In this document: positions 17,975-27,115 of the stretch, in pieces | How positions within the stretch are numbered: the stretch's first letter is position 1 | Layout of the letters: every line of letters begins with the position of its first letter | Source of the DNA: Acidimicrobiales bacterium | GTDB taxonomy: Bacteria; Actinomycetota; Acidimicrobiia; Acidimicrobiales; Poriferisodalaceae | Assembly: GCA_009843525.1 (NCBI GenBank) | Contig: VYDH01000036.1 | Location: 186,001 to 250,000 of the forward strand | Length of the DNA: 64,000 bases | Reading direction: 5' to 3' | Made by a program: the position numbers and the translations under genes | The notes under the pieces: generated by a model | Told to the model about the DNA's origin: nothing | Database searches by the model: none | The model's input: the letters and a program-made list of their open reading frames with translations, nothing else

Positions 17975-19648
17975 TCAGCCCTTGCCGTTGCGCAGCAGCT
18001 TGCCCGGCAGTGGGCCGTGCGGATCGACCGCATCGGCGCCGTCGCGGCGGATGATCGTGCCATTCACCACGACTGCATCGATACCCGTCGCATCGGAGAT
18101 GAGCCGGTCTGCGCCGGCGGGCAGGTCGTACACCCGGCGCTTGCCCAGGTGGCCGACCTCGTCGGCGTCGAACACCACCACGTCGGCGGGCTTGCCTTCG
18201 GCGAGCGTGCCCCTGTCAGCGATGCCGAATACCTCGGCTGGCCGCTGGGTGAGCATGTGGACAGCGGTTTCCAAGTCGAAGCTCTGCCGGCCGCGCACGA
18301 AGGTCTGCAGGAACTCCGTCGAGTACTTGGCGTCGCAGAGCTGGCTGGCGTGCGCCCCGGCGTCGGACAGCCCGATCACTGTCGTCGGGTCGTGCAGCAG
18401 CTCGTCGATGTCGTCGGGATCGTGGTTGATCACGTCCTGAACGATGCGCATGTCCAAGTCGGCTTCGAGCGCCACGTCGAGCACCCAGTCCACCGGGTCT
18501 TGGCCGGCCTCGTCGGCCAGCTCCTGGACGTTGCAGCCCTCGAGCTCCGGGTTGTGGGGGAGCCAGCTGATTTCAGTGCGAGCCCACCGGTCGCCGATCT
18601 TGCCGCCGGTGCCGGCCTTTTCCTTGAACTCGGCTCGCCAGTCCGGGTCGGCGTAGTACTGCTTGCGGCCTTCGAGGTCGCTTTGGGACACCGGGGTGAA
18701 ACAGCGCAGCGCCTCGTAGATGAAGGGCGCCTTCCAGCTCATCTCGAACTGGATCGGCTGCACTGCGACCTGCGGGAACACGGGCAGGCCTCGGTCGGCG
18801 ATCTCACGGGCCCGTTCCAGCTCGGCACGGTGGCTGCCCGGGCCCCGAGCCGAGCCCAGCAAGGCGGTCCAGCTGACGTGTGCGCCGGTCGTCTCGGCGA
18901 TACGAGCGAATTCGTCGTGGCTGAGACCGCGTCCGACGGTGGCTTGCATCACGCCGCCCGCGTCACCCAGTGCCTGGGCGATCTCGACGATCTCGTCGGT
19001 GGTCGCGGCCCGGCTAGGCACGGGCCGTCCCTCGTAGCCCACATGGGTGGCGGCTTTGGAGGTGGCGAAGCCGAGCGCGCCGGCCCGCAGCGCCTCGGCC
19101 ACCAGATCGCGCTGGGCGGCGATCTCTTCGGGCGTGCCTTCACGCTCGGTGGCTTCCTCGCCCATGACATACATGCGGGCGGCAGTGTGGCCAATGAGGG
19201 CCGCCATGTTGACCGCAGCGCCGTTCGACTCGAGTGCGTCGAGGTATTGCGGGAAGGTCTCGAAGCCCCAGTCGCCGAGGCCGGCGCGCAGCGCATCGAC
19301 GCTCATGCCCTCCACGTTCTCGAGCGTGCGCATGATCAGGTCACGGTGCTCGGGCCGCGTGGGCGCAACCGAGAAGCCGCAGTTGCCCATCACGATGGTG
19401 GTCACGCCGTGCCAAGGCGAGCAGCTCACCAGCCGGTCCCACATGATCTGGGCGTCGTAGTGGGTGTGGATGTCCACGAACCCGGGGCACACGATGCGGC
19501 CAGTGGCGTCGATGGTTTGGGTGGCTTCGGCGGGCGCAGTGCCGAGCGCCACCACCTTGCCGTCGGAGATGCCGACGTCGCCGACGTAGCGGGGCGCTCC
19601 CGTCCCGTCGATGATCGTGCCGCCCGTGATCTTCAGGTCATACGCCAT
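17975..19648 (-). CDS. N-acyl-D-amino-acid deacylase (amidohydrolase family)
   Basis: 557 aa metal-dependent hydrolase. The beta-sandwich start (G-G-T-I-I-D-G-T-G) leads into [13 protein letters not shown] with metal ligands His61 and His63, and the D-aminoacylase hallmark [11 protein letters not shown] supplies the bridging cysteine. The C-terminus has G-L-S-D-A-G-A-H with the catalytic aspartate, then T-Q-R-P-A-E and the closing beta-sandwich strands. Likely reaction: hydrolysis of N-acyl-D-amino acids. Relatives also act on other cyclic or acylated amides, so substrate is open. Start ATG 19648. Confidence 0.9.
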   Translation of the reverse strand: MAYDLKITGGTIIDGTGAPRYVGDVGISDGKVVALGTAPAEATQTIDATGRIVCPGFVDIHTHYDAQIMWDRLVSCSPWHGVTTIVMGNCGFSVAPTRPEHRDLIMRTLENVEGMSVDALRAGLGDWGFETFPQYLDALESNGAAVNMAALIGHTAARMYVMGEEATEREGTPEEIAAQRDLVAEALRAGALGFATSKAATHVGYEGRPVPSRAATTDEIVEIAQALGDAGGVMQATVGRGLSHDEFARIAETTGAHVSWTALLGSARGPGSHRAELERAREIADRGLPVFPQVAVQPIQFEMSWKAPFIYEALRCFTPVSQSDLEGRKQYYADPDWRAEFKEKAGTGGKIGDRWARTEISWLPHNPELEGCNVQELADEAGQDPVDWVLDVALEADLDMRIVQDVINHDPDDIDELLHDPTTVIGLSDAGAHASQLCDAKYSTEFLQTFVRGRQSFDLETAVHMLTQRPAEVFGIADRGTLAEGKPADVVVFDADEVGHLGKRRVYDLPAGADRLISDATGIDAVVVNGTIIRRDGADAVDPHGPLPGKLLRNGKG

Positions 19649-19689
19649 GTCGCTGCCCCCGTGCTTGCCGTATAGGCGCTTATTGTCTC

Positions 19690-19705
19690 CGGATCGGTCA
19701 ATCCG
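19690..19705. promoter_or_regulatory. Inverted repeat in divergent intergenic region, possible operator
   Basis: CGGAT-CGGTCA-ATCCG has 5-bp perfect arms with a 6-base spacer, and lies between the divergent D-aminoacylase and flavin-reductase-like genes. On the minus strand it overlaps a TTGACC hexamer. Short arms in GC-rich DNA can arise by chance. Confidence 0.25.
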
Positions 19706-19797
19706 AAATGACTCAGTCCACGCTAGCCGCGCCTTGCTCGCCGGTCCCTGAGCACGGCAGTACCGGTCGACGGCGCTTCGATGCCTAGGGTGCGGGC

Positions 19798-20325
19798 ATG
19801 AGCGAAACGGATCTGCCCGACGAACTGGTCAACCGGGTGACGTGGAAGATCCCCAATGCGCTGGCGCTGGTGGGGTCAAGAGCTGGCGACGAGCGCAACG
19901 CCATGACGACCAGTTGGATCACTCAGCTCTCGATGGAGCCGGTCATCATCGGCATCGGCGTCGAGAACACCGCGGTCACCCACCGGCTGATCACCGACGG
20001 AGGCTCGTTCACCGTGAACCTGTGGGACGCCGAGAACACCCGGCCGTTCGTGAAGTTCTCCAAGCCCGCTGCATACGAAGCCGCTGCCGATGGCACCGGC
20101 ACCGGCGCCCTCAACGGCTGGTCGGTGTATGAAGCAGCGACCGGCGCACCCGTGTTCATCGATTCGGCTGCATGGATGGACTGCGAGGTGCGCCACAGCG
20201 TGAACCTGGGCACCCACACGCTGTTCATGGGCGAATTGGTGGCGGCCGGTATCAACAACGACGACGTTCGGCTCGCCTCCATGTCCGACACCCGCATGAA
20301 GTACGGCGGTGTCAAGCGCCACTGA
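19798..20325 (+). CDS. Flavin reductase-like (FMN-binding split barrel) protein
   Basis: 175 aa. It shows the flavin-reductase-like pattern: an opening A-L-A-L-V-G-S-R strand, N-A-M-T-T-S-W-I-T-Q segment for FMN phosphate contact, F-T-V-N-L-W strand and the C-terminal tail ending K-Y-G-G-V-K-R-H. Members reduce flavin with NAD(P)H, often feeding two-component monooxygenases, or use bound FMN themselves. No partner oxygenase is adjacent, so the role is open. It diverges from the D-aminoacylase gene. Confidence 0.85.
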   Translation: MSETDLPDELVNRVTWKIPNALALVGSRAGDERNAMTTSWITQLSMEPVIIGIGVENTAVTHRLITDGGSFTVNLWDAENTRPFVKFSKPAAYEAAADGTGTGALNGWSVYEAATGAPVFIDSAAWMDCEVRHSVNLGTHTLFMGELVAAGINNDDVRLASMSDTRMKYGGVKRH

Positions 20326-20331
20326 ATCCGC

Positions 20332-20380
20332 TCGAACCGTCCTCCGACGTGTCCAAACGGATGTCTCGCTGACGGTTCGA
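20332..20380 (+). terminator. Long-loop inverted repeat between flavin reductase-like gene and infA
   Basis: TCGAACCGTC (20332-20341) and GACGGTTCGA (20371-20380) are perfect 10-bp complements separated by 29 bases. It begins 7 bases after the upstream stop codon, so a transcript-end or processing structure is possible, but there is no U-tract and the loop is long. It could equally belong to the infA leader. Confidence 0.4.
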
Positions 20381-20410
20381 AGGCCGCTCGGCTAGCATGG
20401 AATGCCTTGC

Positions 20411-20432
20411 GGACTCCACCGGGGTGGAGTCC
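20411..20432 (+). promoter_or_regulatory. Strong hairpin in infA leader
   Basis: GGACTCCACC and GGTGGAGTCC are exact 10-bp complements with only GG between them (realistically a 9-bp stem with a CGGG loop). It lies 30 bases upstream of the infA GTG start. There is no following U-tract. It could act as an attenuator or translational control hairpin; function is inferred only from position. Confidence 0.45.
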
Positions 20433-20461
20433 CACTCCTGCCCGCCGATCAGGGATACCAC

Positions 20462-20686
20462 GTGCCGAAAGTCAAAGACGACGCCATCTTGCTCGAAGGA
20501 AAGACCGTCGAAGCGCTCAAGGGCGGACACTTCCGCATCGAGCTCGACAACGGCCACGAGGTGCTCGGGCACCTGAGCGGCAAGATGCGCAAGCACCACA
20601 TCCGGATCCTTCCCGGCGACCGGGTGCAGGTGGAAGTCTCGGCATACGACCTCAGCCGCGGGCGCATCACCTACCGCTACAAGTAG
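20462..20686 (+). CDS. infA: Translation initiation factor IF-1
   Basis: 74 aa from GTG 20462 (AGGGAT about 8 bases upstream). A single OB-fold S1-type domain: D-A-I-L-L-E-G near the start, then [21 protein letters not shown] and the closing R-G-I-T-Y-R-Y-K end with one extra residue (R-G-R-I-T-Y-R-Y-K). IF-1 occupies the ribosomal A site during initiation. Unusually for many actinomycetes it is not beside rpmJ/rpsM here but stands alone between metabolic genes; a second infA copy may exist elsewhere. Confidence 0.96.
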   Translation: MPKVKDDAILLEGKTVEALKGGHFRIELDNGHEVLGHLSGKMRKHHIRILPGDRVQVEVSAYDLSRGRITYRYK

Positions 20687-20797
20687 CCCCGCGCGCGTCG
20701 GCGATCGATTCGCCAGCGCTGCATCCGGTCTAAGCGGCGTTCTACGCTCCGCATGCAGCCGCCGTCGCGGCGGTGCGAATCCGCGAAGGGAACTGAC

Positions 20798-21643
20798 ATG
20801 AGCAGCACGGCTCAACCGTCGAACGGGACGGTCAGCTACAGCGTGGAACGGGATGCCGCAGGCGACGTGGCGACCGTCACGCTCAATCGCCCCGAGACGC
20901 TGAACTCCATGAACGACGAATTCATGAACGACATCACCGAGGCTTTCGGCATGGTGGCGGCCGACGGGAACGTTCGGGCCGTCGTGCTGACGGGCGCCGG
21001 ACGCGGGTTCTGCTCGGGCGCTGACCTGCGCAACGCCGCCGCCGGAGACGCTGAAGGGTTCGATGCCGCAGCGGCCGGCGAGGCCACCACCGACTCGATG
21101 GACAACGCATTCCATCCAGCCATTCGGGCAGTAGCCGAGTGCCCCGTGCCGACCGTCGCCCGCATCAACGGAGTCACCGCGGGCGGCGGCATCGGTCTGG
21201 CGCTGTCATGCGATGTCGCCATTGCTGCCCGTTCGGCCTTCTTCGTGGCCACGTTCGGGCCCCGCCTGGGCATCGTCCCGGACTTGGGCACCACGTGGCA
21301 GCTCCCCATGCGGGTCGGCCGGGCGCGGGCGCTCGGCATGTCGCTGCTCGGCGAGCGCGTGACCGCTGACCAGGCCGCCGAATGGGGCCTGGTGTGGAAG
21401 ACGGTTGATGACGCCGAGCTCGATGGTGCCGTGGCCCAGGTGGTCGACGTGCTCCGGCGTAGCTCGCCGGCAGCCATGGCGCGGATCCGATCCGCCATCG
21501 ACGGTGCGATGCAGCGTGACCTCTCAGATCAGCTTGATGTCGAGATGGGGCACCAGGCCGTGCTCATTCCCCAGAACATGGCCCATGGTGCAGAGGCGTT
21601 CTTGGCCAAGACCGACCCCTCGTTCCCGGGCAACCGCTACTGA
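20798..21643 (+). CDS. Enoyl-CoA hydratase/isomerase family protein
   Basis: 281 aa from ATG 20798 (GAAGGG 8 bases upstream). Crotonase fold: G-A-G-R-G-F-C-S-G-A-D-L forms the first oxyanion loop and G-V-T-A-G-G-G-I-G-L-A-L the second; the G-I-V-P-D-L-G-T-T-W segment has Asp at the position used by PaaG-type epoxy-CoA isomerases rather than the Glu of hydratases. PaaG-like or fatty-acid isomerase activity is therefore plausible, though no paa cluster is visible. An acyl-CoA dehydrogenase follows 79 bases on, same strand. Confidence 0.88.
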   Translation: MSSTAQPSNGTVSYSVERDAAGDVATVTLNRPETLNSMNDEFMNDITEAFGMVAADGNVRAVVLTGAGRGFCSGADLRNAAAGDAEGFDAAAAGEATTDSMDNAFHPAIRAVAECPVPTVARINGVTAGGGIGLALSCDVAIAARSAFFVATFGPRLGIVPDLGTTWQLPMRVGRARALGMSLLGERVTADQAAEWGLVWKTVDDAELDGAVAQVVDVLRRSSPAAMARIRSAIDGAMQRDLSDQLDVEMGHQAVLIPQNMAHGAEAFLAKTDPSFPGNRY

Positions 21644-21722
21644 CCGAGCCCTGCGCCGAGCGCTGCGCTGAGCCCGACGGTGCACAGCGCCGAGCGCTGT
21701 GCACTGCTGGCAGACTGGCGCC

Positions 21723-22952
21723 ATGACCGACACGCTTGAAGCTCCTGCCGCAGTCGAACCGGGTGCAGCACACGTGGATGCGGCCATCGACGGGTTGCTG
21801 GCTGCACACGACCCCAAGAAGCTGAGCTACGCCGAGTTCCGCGGTGCACAGTTCGATGCCGGCTTGGCGTGGGTGCACTTCGATGAGGGTCACGGGGGCC
21901 TCGGCGTGAGCCCCAAGCTGCAACGCCGGGTCGAGGAGCGGTTGCGGGCTGCCGGCGCTCGGCCTATGAAGCCGGTGACCTTCTTCATGCATCTTGCTGG
22001 GCCGACCATCCACACCCACGGCAGCGAAGAGGTCAAGCAGCGCTTCCTGCGGCCCATGTTCACCGGCGAGGAGCTGTGGTGCCAGCTGTTCAGCGAGCCC
22101 GGTGCCGGCAGCGACTTCGCCGGTTTGGCGACCAAGGCGGTTGCCGACGGCGATGAGTGGGTGGTGAACGGCCAGAAGGTCTGGAACACGCTGGCCCACC
22201 TCGGCGACTTCGGGATGCTGGTGACCCGCACCAATCCTGAGGTGCCCAAGCACCGCGGGCTCACCTACTTCGCGCTCGACATGAAGTCCCCGGGCGTGGA
22301 GGTGCGCCCGCTGCGTCAGATCACCGGCGAGGCCGAGTTCAACGAGGTCTACATGACCGACGCGCGTGTGCCTGATGCCCATCGCATCGGCGACGTCGGC
22401 GACGGCTGGCGGGTATCGCTCACCACCCTCATGAACGAGCGCAACGCCATCGGCGCGGGCGGCGCAGGCCCGCCCAAGCGGGGCAGCGGGCCTATCTCGG
22501 TGCTGGTGAAGCTGTGGGAGCAGCGGGACGAGGCCGAACGCGACGACGTCACCAAGGATCGCCTGACGCAGCTGTGGACCCGCGCCGAGGTGCTGCGGCT
22601 CACGAACATGCGAGCCGGAGCCAACCGGCGCATGGGCAATCCCGGGCCGGAGATGTCGATCGCCAAGCTGGCGTTCGCCGAGCTCAACCAGGCGCTCATG
22701 ACCTGCGCGGTCGACATGATGGGCGCCGACGGGCTCGTCGGGTACGACTACACCTTCCGCCGTCCCGGTGACCTGTCCGTGGACGGCTCCGACGGCGCTG
22801 TCCAGCACGGGTTCCTGCGTGTGCGCGCCAACTCCATCGAGGGCGGCACGTCGGAGATCATGCGGAACATCCTGGGCGAGCAGGTGCTCGGCCTGCCGGG
22901 GGAGCCGCGGGTGGACAAGGACGTGCCCTGGGTGGACGTGCCCCGCAACTGA
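21723..22952 (+). CDS. Acyl-CoA dehydrogenase family protein
   Basis: 409 aa from ATG 21723. FAD-dependent alpha,beta-dehydrogenation of an acyl-CoA thioester. Visible landmarks: L-F-S-E-P-G-A-G-S-D-F-A-G-L flavin/substrate segment, W-V-V-N-G-Q-K-V-W-N strand, and the C-terminal I-E-G-G-T-S-E-I-M-R-N-I-L-G-E tail typical of the family. Between about 245 and 300 there is a long charged linker. Probably co-transcribed with the upstream enoyl-CoA hydratase, which would supply two consecutive beta-oxidation-type steps; the acyl chain is unknown. Confidence 0.9.
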   Translation: MTDTLEAPAAVEPGAAHVDAAIDGLLAAHDPKKLSYAEFRGAQFDAGLAWVHFDEGHGGLGVSPKLQRRVEERLRAAGARPMKPVTFFMHLAGPTIHTHGSEEVKQRFLRPMFTGEELWCQLFSEPGAGSDFAGLATKAVADGDEWVVNGQKVWNTLAHLGDFGMLVTRTNPEVPKHRGLTYFALDMKSPGVEVRPLRQITGEAEFNEVYMTDARVPDAHRIGDVGDGWRVSLTTLMNERNAIGAGGAGPPKRGSGPISVLVKLWEQRDEAERDDVTKDRLTQLWTRAEVLRLTNMRAGANRRMGNPGPEMSIAKLAFAELNQALMTCAVDMMGADGLVGYDYTFRRPGDLSVDGSDGAVQHGFLRVRANSIEGGTSEIMRNILGEQVLGLPGEPRVDKDVPWVDVPRN

Positions 22953-22993
22953 GACACGCCCACCCAGCGGGCCCCCATCTCAGCTCCCCAGTC

Positions 22994-24133
22994 TCAGCTC
23001 TTGGCCTCGGTCAGCATGTCCTGGACGATCAGGCCCAGGTCGCCCATCTGCGGGATCAGCTCCAGACGCTCGTACACATCCGGCGGCGGGTAGATGCCCG
23101 GGTCCTCCAGGATCTCGTCGAGGATGTACGGCGTGGCCGCCTCGTTCGGGCTGCCGTAGTACGTGTAGTTGGTGAGCGCAGCGCCGTTCTCGGCGTCGAG
23201 CAGGAAGTCGATCATGGCGTGGGCCGAGCACACGTTGTCGGCGTTGTGCGGGATGGCCATGGTGTCCACCCAGCGCACGCCGCCCTCCACCGGGATCGTG
23301 TACACGTGGGTCTCGTACGCGTCGGTCTCGAAGAACGCCTGGGCGAAGCCGCCGCTCCAGCCGTGGGCCACGTCGACCTCGCCGTTGACCAGGTCGTCGC
23401 CGTAGGTCACCGAGTCGTACTTGACCAGCCGGTCGTTGGTGGCCTTCAGCAAGGCGCCCGCCTCGCGGATGGCGTCCTCGTTGCCTGACTCGATGGTCTC
23501 GGTGATGCTGTAGCCCAAGTACTTGAGCGCCGCTGACACGGCCTCGGGAGCGTCGTCGAGCATCGAGATGCCTCCGGGCACCTGGGCTGCGGTGTCGGCA
23601 TCGAAGATGACCGCCCACGACGATTCGCCTCCGATCGCATCGAGCGCGTCGTAGGTCATGCCGATGCCGGTGGTGCCCCACTGGTACGCCACGTGATACT
23701 GGTGCTCGGGGTCGAATGGCGGGTTGTCCCACGCGTCGTCGAGGTTGGCGACGTTCGGGAGAGCGTCGTAGTTGAGCGGCAGCAACAGTTCCTCTTCGAT
23801 CATCAGCGCCACCATGTAGTCCGACGGCACAACCAAGTCGTAGATGGCCGCCTCGGACTCGACTTGGCTGAGCATCTGCTCGTTCGACTCATAGACCGTG
23901 TAGTCGATGCTGATGCCGGTCTCTTCCTCGAAGGCCAACAGCAGCTCCTCATCCATGTAGTCGGCCCAGTTGTAGAAGGCCAGGTCGCCGTCGGTCTCGC
24001 CGGGTTCGCAGTCATCGGCGGCGTTGTCGCTGCCCCCGCCGCCGCATGCGGCCAGCAGCAGTGCCGCCGTGGCGGCAAGTGCCAGCCATCGGTACCGGCG
24101 CAGCCGCCCCCTGGTCTGAGATGTGATGGACAT
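22994..24133 (-). CDS. potD: Polyamine (spermidine/putrescine) ABC transporter binding lipoprotein
   Basis: 379 aa from ATG 24133 (AGGGGAG upstream). Lipoprotein signal L-L-L-A-A-C with Cys30, followed by a Gly/Ser linker. The PotD/PotF fold starts with L-A-F-Y-N-W-A-D-Y-M, and the P-S-D-Y-M-V, W-G-T-T-G-I-G and L-D-A-E-N-G segments match the family; acidic and aromatic residues around these line the polyamine site in known relatives. It is last in the operon, 29 bases after potC. Confidence 0.93.
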   Translation of the reverse strand: MSITSQTRGRLRRYRWLALAATAALLLAACGGGGSDNAADDCEPGETDGDLAFYNWADYMDEELLLAFEEETGISIDYTVYESNEQMLSQVESEAAIYDLVVPSDYMVALMIEEELLLPLNYDALPNVANLDDAWDNPPFDPEHQYHVAYQWGTTGIGMTYDALDAIGGESSWAVIFDADTAAQVPGGISMLDDAPEAVSAALKYLGYSITETIESGNEDAIREAGALLKATNDRLVKYDSVTYGDDLVNGEVDVAHGWSGGFAQAFFETDAYETHVYTIPVEGGVRWVDTMAIPHNADNVCSAHAMIDFLLDAENGAALTNYTYYGSPNEAATPYILDEILEDPGIYPPPDVYERLELIPQMGDLGLIVQDMLTEAKS

Positions 24134-24162
24134 TGTTTCTCCCCTTGTCGAGATGGTCGAAT

Positions 24163-24999
24163 TCAAGGCGTCGTGCTCCTGGGGCGCTGCAGGGCCAGCG
24201 ATGCCACCACCAGCGTGATCGAGGCGGCCAGCATCAGCGTGGAGATGGCGTTCAGCTCCGGTGTCACGCCTTGGCGGATGGTGCTGAAGACGTACACCGG
24301 CAGGGTTGTGGCACCGGGGCCGGCGGTAAAGGCCGAGATGACGACATCGTCGAGCGACAGCGCCAGCGCCAGCAGCGCGCCTGCGGCAATTCCCGGTGCG
24401 ATCAGCGGCAGCGTCACCCTTCTGAACGTACCCCATGGCGTGGCGTACAGATCACGTGCCGCCTCTTCGAGGGTGCGATCGAACTGGTCCAGCCGTGCGC
24501 GCACCACCACCGCGACAAACGAGATGTTGAACGCGATATGGCTGAGCGCAACGGTGGTGACGCCGAGGGTGAGCCGCGGTCCGAAGGTGTCGATGAGCTT
24601 GAACGCCTCGGCGAAGAAGACCAGCAGCATGACGGCCATGGTGATGTCGGGAATGACGATGGGCAGGTACACGGTGCCGTCCAGTGCACGCCGGCCCTTG
24701 AAGCGGTAGCGGTCGAGGGCGAGCGCCACCGCGGTGCCGAGCACCGTGGAGACGATGGTCGAGCTGATGGCGACGATCAGCGACACCCGCAGCGCGCTGA
24801 TGATCTGCGTGTTGCCGAGTGCTTCGCCATACCAGCGAGGGGACAGGCCTTGCCACACATTGACCCGCTCGGAGTCGTTGAAGGAGAAGACCACCAGCAC
24901 GACGATCGGGACATAGAGAAAAGCGAATACGAACCAGGCGTTCGCCTTGAGCAGGCGCCGGGCCGAGGCTTTGGCGCCCGCAGTGCCGAGGCTGCTCAT
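24163..24999 (-). CDS. potC: Polyamine ABC transporter permease PotC
   Basis: 278 aa, about six membrane helices. N-terminal L-Y-V-P-I-V-V-L-V-V-F-S-F-N is typical of PotC/PotI, and the coupling EAA loop E-E-A-A-R-D-L-Y-A-T-P-W is near residue 192. Its ATG at 24999 overlaps the stop of potB by 4 bases. It forms the channel with PotB. Confidence 0.94.
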   Translation of the reverse strand: MSSLGTAGAKASARRLLKANAWFVFAFLYVPIVVLVVFSFNDSERVNVWQGLSPRWYGEALGNTQIISALRVSLIVAISSTIVSTVLGTAVALALDRYRFKGRRALDGTVYLPIVIPDITMAVMLLVFFAEAFKLIDTFGPRLTLGVTTVALSHIAFNISFVAVVVRARLDQFDRTLEEAARDLYATPWGTFRRVTLPLIAPGIAAGALLALALSLDDVVISAFTAGPGATTLPVYVFSTIRQGVTPELNAISTLMLAASITLVVASLALQRPRSTTP

Positions 25000-25961
25000 G
25001 GCGCACCGGCCCCGGTGCGTTCGGCATTGGCTGAGTTCCGCTGGTTGACGGCCACCGCAACGAGCATTGCCACGATGATGAGCACGCTCAGCGAGGCGCC
25101 TAGCGGCCAGTTGCGCGCCGCCTGGAACTGGCGCGCCACGTACGAGCCGATGAGCAGCGTCTTGGCCCCGCCCAGGATCTCCGGCACCACGTATGAGCCG
25201 AAGCTGGGCACGAACACCAGCACACAGCCCGCCACGATGCCCGACCGGGTGAGGGGCACCGTCACCCTCCAGAAGGCCTTCGCTCCGCTGGCGTACAGGT
25301 CACGGGCGGCCTCCACCAGGCGCCAGTCCATTCGTTCGAGCGCCACATACAGCGGCAGCACCATGAAGGTCAGAAAGCCGTACACCATGCCCAGCACCAC
25401 GGCCGTGGGCGTGAACAGGATGCGGAACGTGCCGAAGCCCATGGCTTCGCTGAGTGCAGAGGCGGGGCCGTTCGAGCCGAGCAGGAAGCGAATTGCGAAG
25501 ACCCGCACGAGCCCGTTGGTCCAGAACGGGATCATCACCAGCACGAGCAGTCGGGCCCGCAGCCGGGGCGGACGGGTGGCGAGGTAGTAGGCGAAGGGGT
25601 ACGCCACGATCAGGCACAGCACGGTGGTGAGGAAGGCCAGCCACGCCGAGCGGGCGATGATGCCCAGGATCACGTCGTCGGCGATGCGCTCGTAGGAGTC
25701 GAGGTTCCACCCGCTGAGCGAGGTGCGGCCCGTCGACGTGCGGGTCGCGAACGAGTACACGGTGATGAGCCCCAGGGGGACCATGAAGAAGATGAGCAGG
25801 TACAGCGCACCGGGCGTGGCGATGAGCGTGCCGGTGCGCCGGGCTCTGCGCTGCGTGTCGAGCTCGGCAGGTGTCTGTGGGGCGGCGGCCGGTGCTGGCT
25901 CGTCGGGTCGGGCAGCGGTCTGCTGCGCCGCCTCAGGCTTGACGCGACGCAGCCACGGCAT
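24996..25961 (-). CDS. potB: Polyamine ABC transporter permease PotB
   Basis: 321 aa. A hydrophilic, Ala/Pro-rich N-terminal tail of about 48 residues, longer than usual, precedes six membrane segments. The EAA loop V-E-A-A-R-D-L-Y-A-S-G-A-K-A is near residue 213. The start codon shares one base with the potA stop, and the gene's own stop overlaps potC, so the transporter genes are tightly coupled. Confidence 0.93.
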   Translation of the reverse strand: MPWLRRVKPEAAQQTAARPDEPAPAAAPQTPAELDTQRRARRTGTLIATPGALYLLIFFMVPLGLITVYSFATRTSTGRTSLSGWNLDSYERIADDVILGIIARSAWLAFLTTVLCLIVAYPFAYYLATRPPRLRARLLVLVMIPFWTNGLVRVFAIRFLLGSNGPASALSEAMGFGTFRILFTPTAVVLGMVYGFLTFMVLPLYVALERMDWRLVEAARDLYASGAKAFWRVTVPLTRSGIVAGCVLVFVPSFGSYVVPEILGGAKTLLIGSYVARQFQAARNWPLGASLSVLIIVAMLVAVAVNQRNSANAERTGAGAP

Positions 25962-27115
25962 CAGTCCGCGACCACCGTCGTCGTCGCAGGCAACCAGCTG
26001 GCCGAGACAGGTTCGCCGACTGCCAGAGCGGCGGAACCGGTCTCGGCGCGCACGGTGATGGTGGTCGCGCCGTCGCCTGACCCGCCGATCGACACCGTGT
26101 ACACGAATGCGTGGCCGAGGTAGGTGGCGTCACCGATCACCCCGTCGAGGCACGGCGCCCCCTGGGGTGTCTCGCCTCGGCCGTGAAGCCGCACCTGTTC
26201 GGGCCGCACGCTGAGGGCCGCCGGAGTTCCTGCGGCCAGATCGGTTTCGGCTGCGACGACCGCTCCGGCATGGAGGCGCAGCGTCGTGCTGCTCTCCACG
26301 ACGCCTTCGAGCAGGTTCGTCCGCCCTATGAAGTCGGCCACGAAGCGGTTGGCGGGGTGCTCGTACACCTGCGCCGGAGTCCCGACCTGCAGGAGGCGTC
26401 CCTCGGACATGACGCCTACCCGGTCGCTCATGGCCAAGGCTTCTTCCTGGTCGTGCGTCACGAAGATGAAGGTGATGCCGACCTCGCGCTGGAGCGCCTT
26501 GAGCTCGGTTTGCATCTCCTGGCGCAGCTTCAGGTCGAGTGCACCCAGCGGCTCGTCCAGCAGCAGCACCTTGGGATGGTTCACGAGCGCTCGGGCCAGG
26601 GCGACACGCTGCTGCTGGCCACCTGAGAGCTGCGAGGGCCTGCGCTGCTCCATGCCTTCCAGGCGCACCAGCGCTGTCGCCTCGGCAACCTGCCGGTCGG
26701 CCTCAGCGCCCCGGATGCCGCGCATCTGCAGGCCGAATGCGATGTTCTGGGCGACCGTCATGTGGGGGAACAGCGCATAGGCTTGGAAGACGGTGTTGAC
26801 CGGCCGGCGGTCGGGCGGCCACGAGGCGACTTCCTCGCCGAAGATCGCCAGCCTTCCCTCGCTCGGGATGTCCAAGCCGGCGATCATGCGCAGCGTTGTG
26901 GTCTTCCCGCAGCCGGATGGCCCCAGCAGGGCGAAGAATTCGCCGTCGCCTATCTCCAAATCGACTTCGTCGACGGCGACCACGTCGCCGAAGCGTTTGG
27001 AGATGCCGTGCATCTCCACGGCCGGCACGCCTGTGCGGTCCTCAGCGCCCGGCCCGTGCGCCACTCCGCCATCGCGTTCGGCTGTCGGCCCGGCCACCGC
27101 GCCGTCGCCGTTCAT
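25961..27115 (-). CDS. potA: Polyamine ABC transporter ATPase PotA
   Basis: 384 aa. Walker A G-P-S-G-C-G-K-T at 65-72, Q-loop F-Q-A-Y-A-L-F-P, signature L-S-G-G-Q-Q-Q-R at 163-170, Walker B L-L-L-D-E-P from 184 and H-loop T-H-D, followed by a C-terminal TOBE regulatory domain containing the S-V-R-P-E-Q-V segment. Motifs and length are normal for the PotA/UgpC class. Four-base overlap with the agmatinase gene upstream ties uptake to polyamine metabolism. Confidence 0.95.
   Translation of the reverse strand: MNGDGAVAGPTAERDGGVAHGPGAEDRTGVPAVEMHGISKRFGDVVAVDEVDLEIGDGEFFALLGPSGCGKTTTLRMIAGLDIPSEGRLAIFGEEVASWPPDRRPVNTVFQAYALFPHMTVAQNIAFGLQMRGIRGAEADRQVAEATALVRLEGMEQRRPSQLSGGQQQRVALARALVNHPKVLLLDEPLGALDLKLRQEMQTELKALQREVGITFIFVTHDQEEALAMSDRVGVMSEGRLLQVGTPAQVYEHPANRFVADFIGRTNLLEGVVESSTTLRLHAGAVVAAETDLAAGTPAALSVRPEQVRLHGRGETPQGAPCLDGVIGDATYLGHAFVYTVSIGGSGDGATTITVRAETGSAALAVGEPVSASWLPATTTVVAD

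Noticed and set aside
20700-20714. GGCGA-TCGAT-TCGCC hairpin after infA as a terminator
   Set aside because: Only five base pairs and no U-tract; expected by chance at this GC content.
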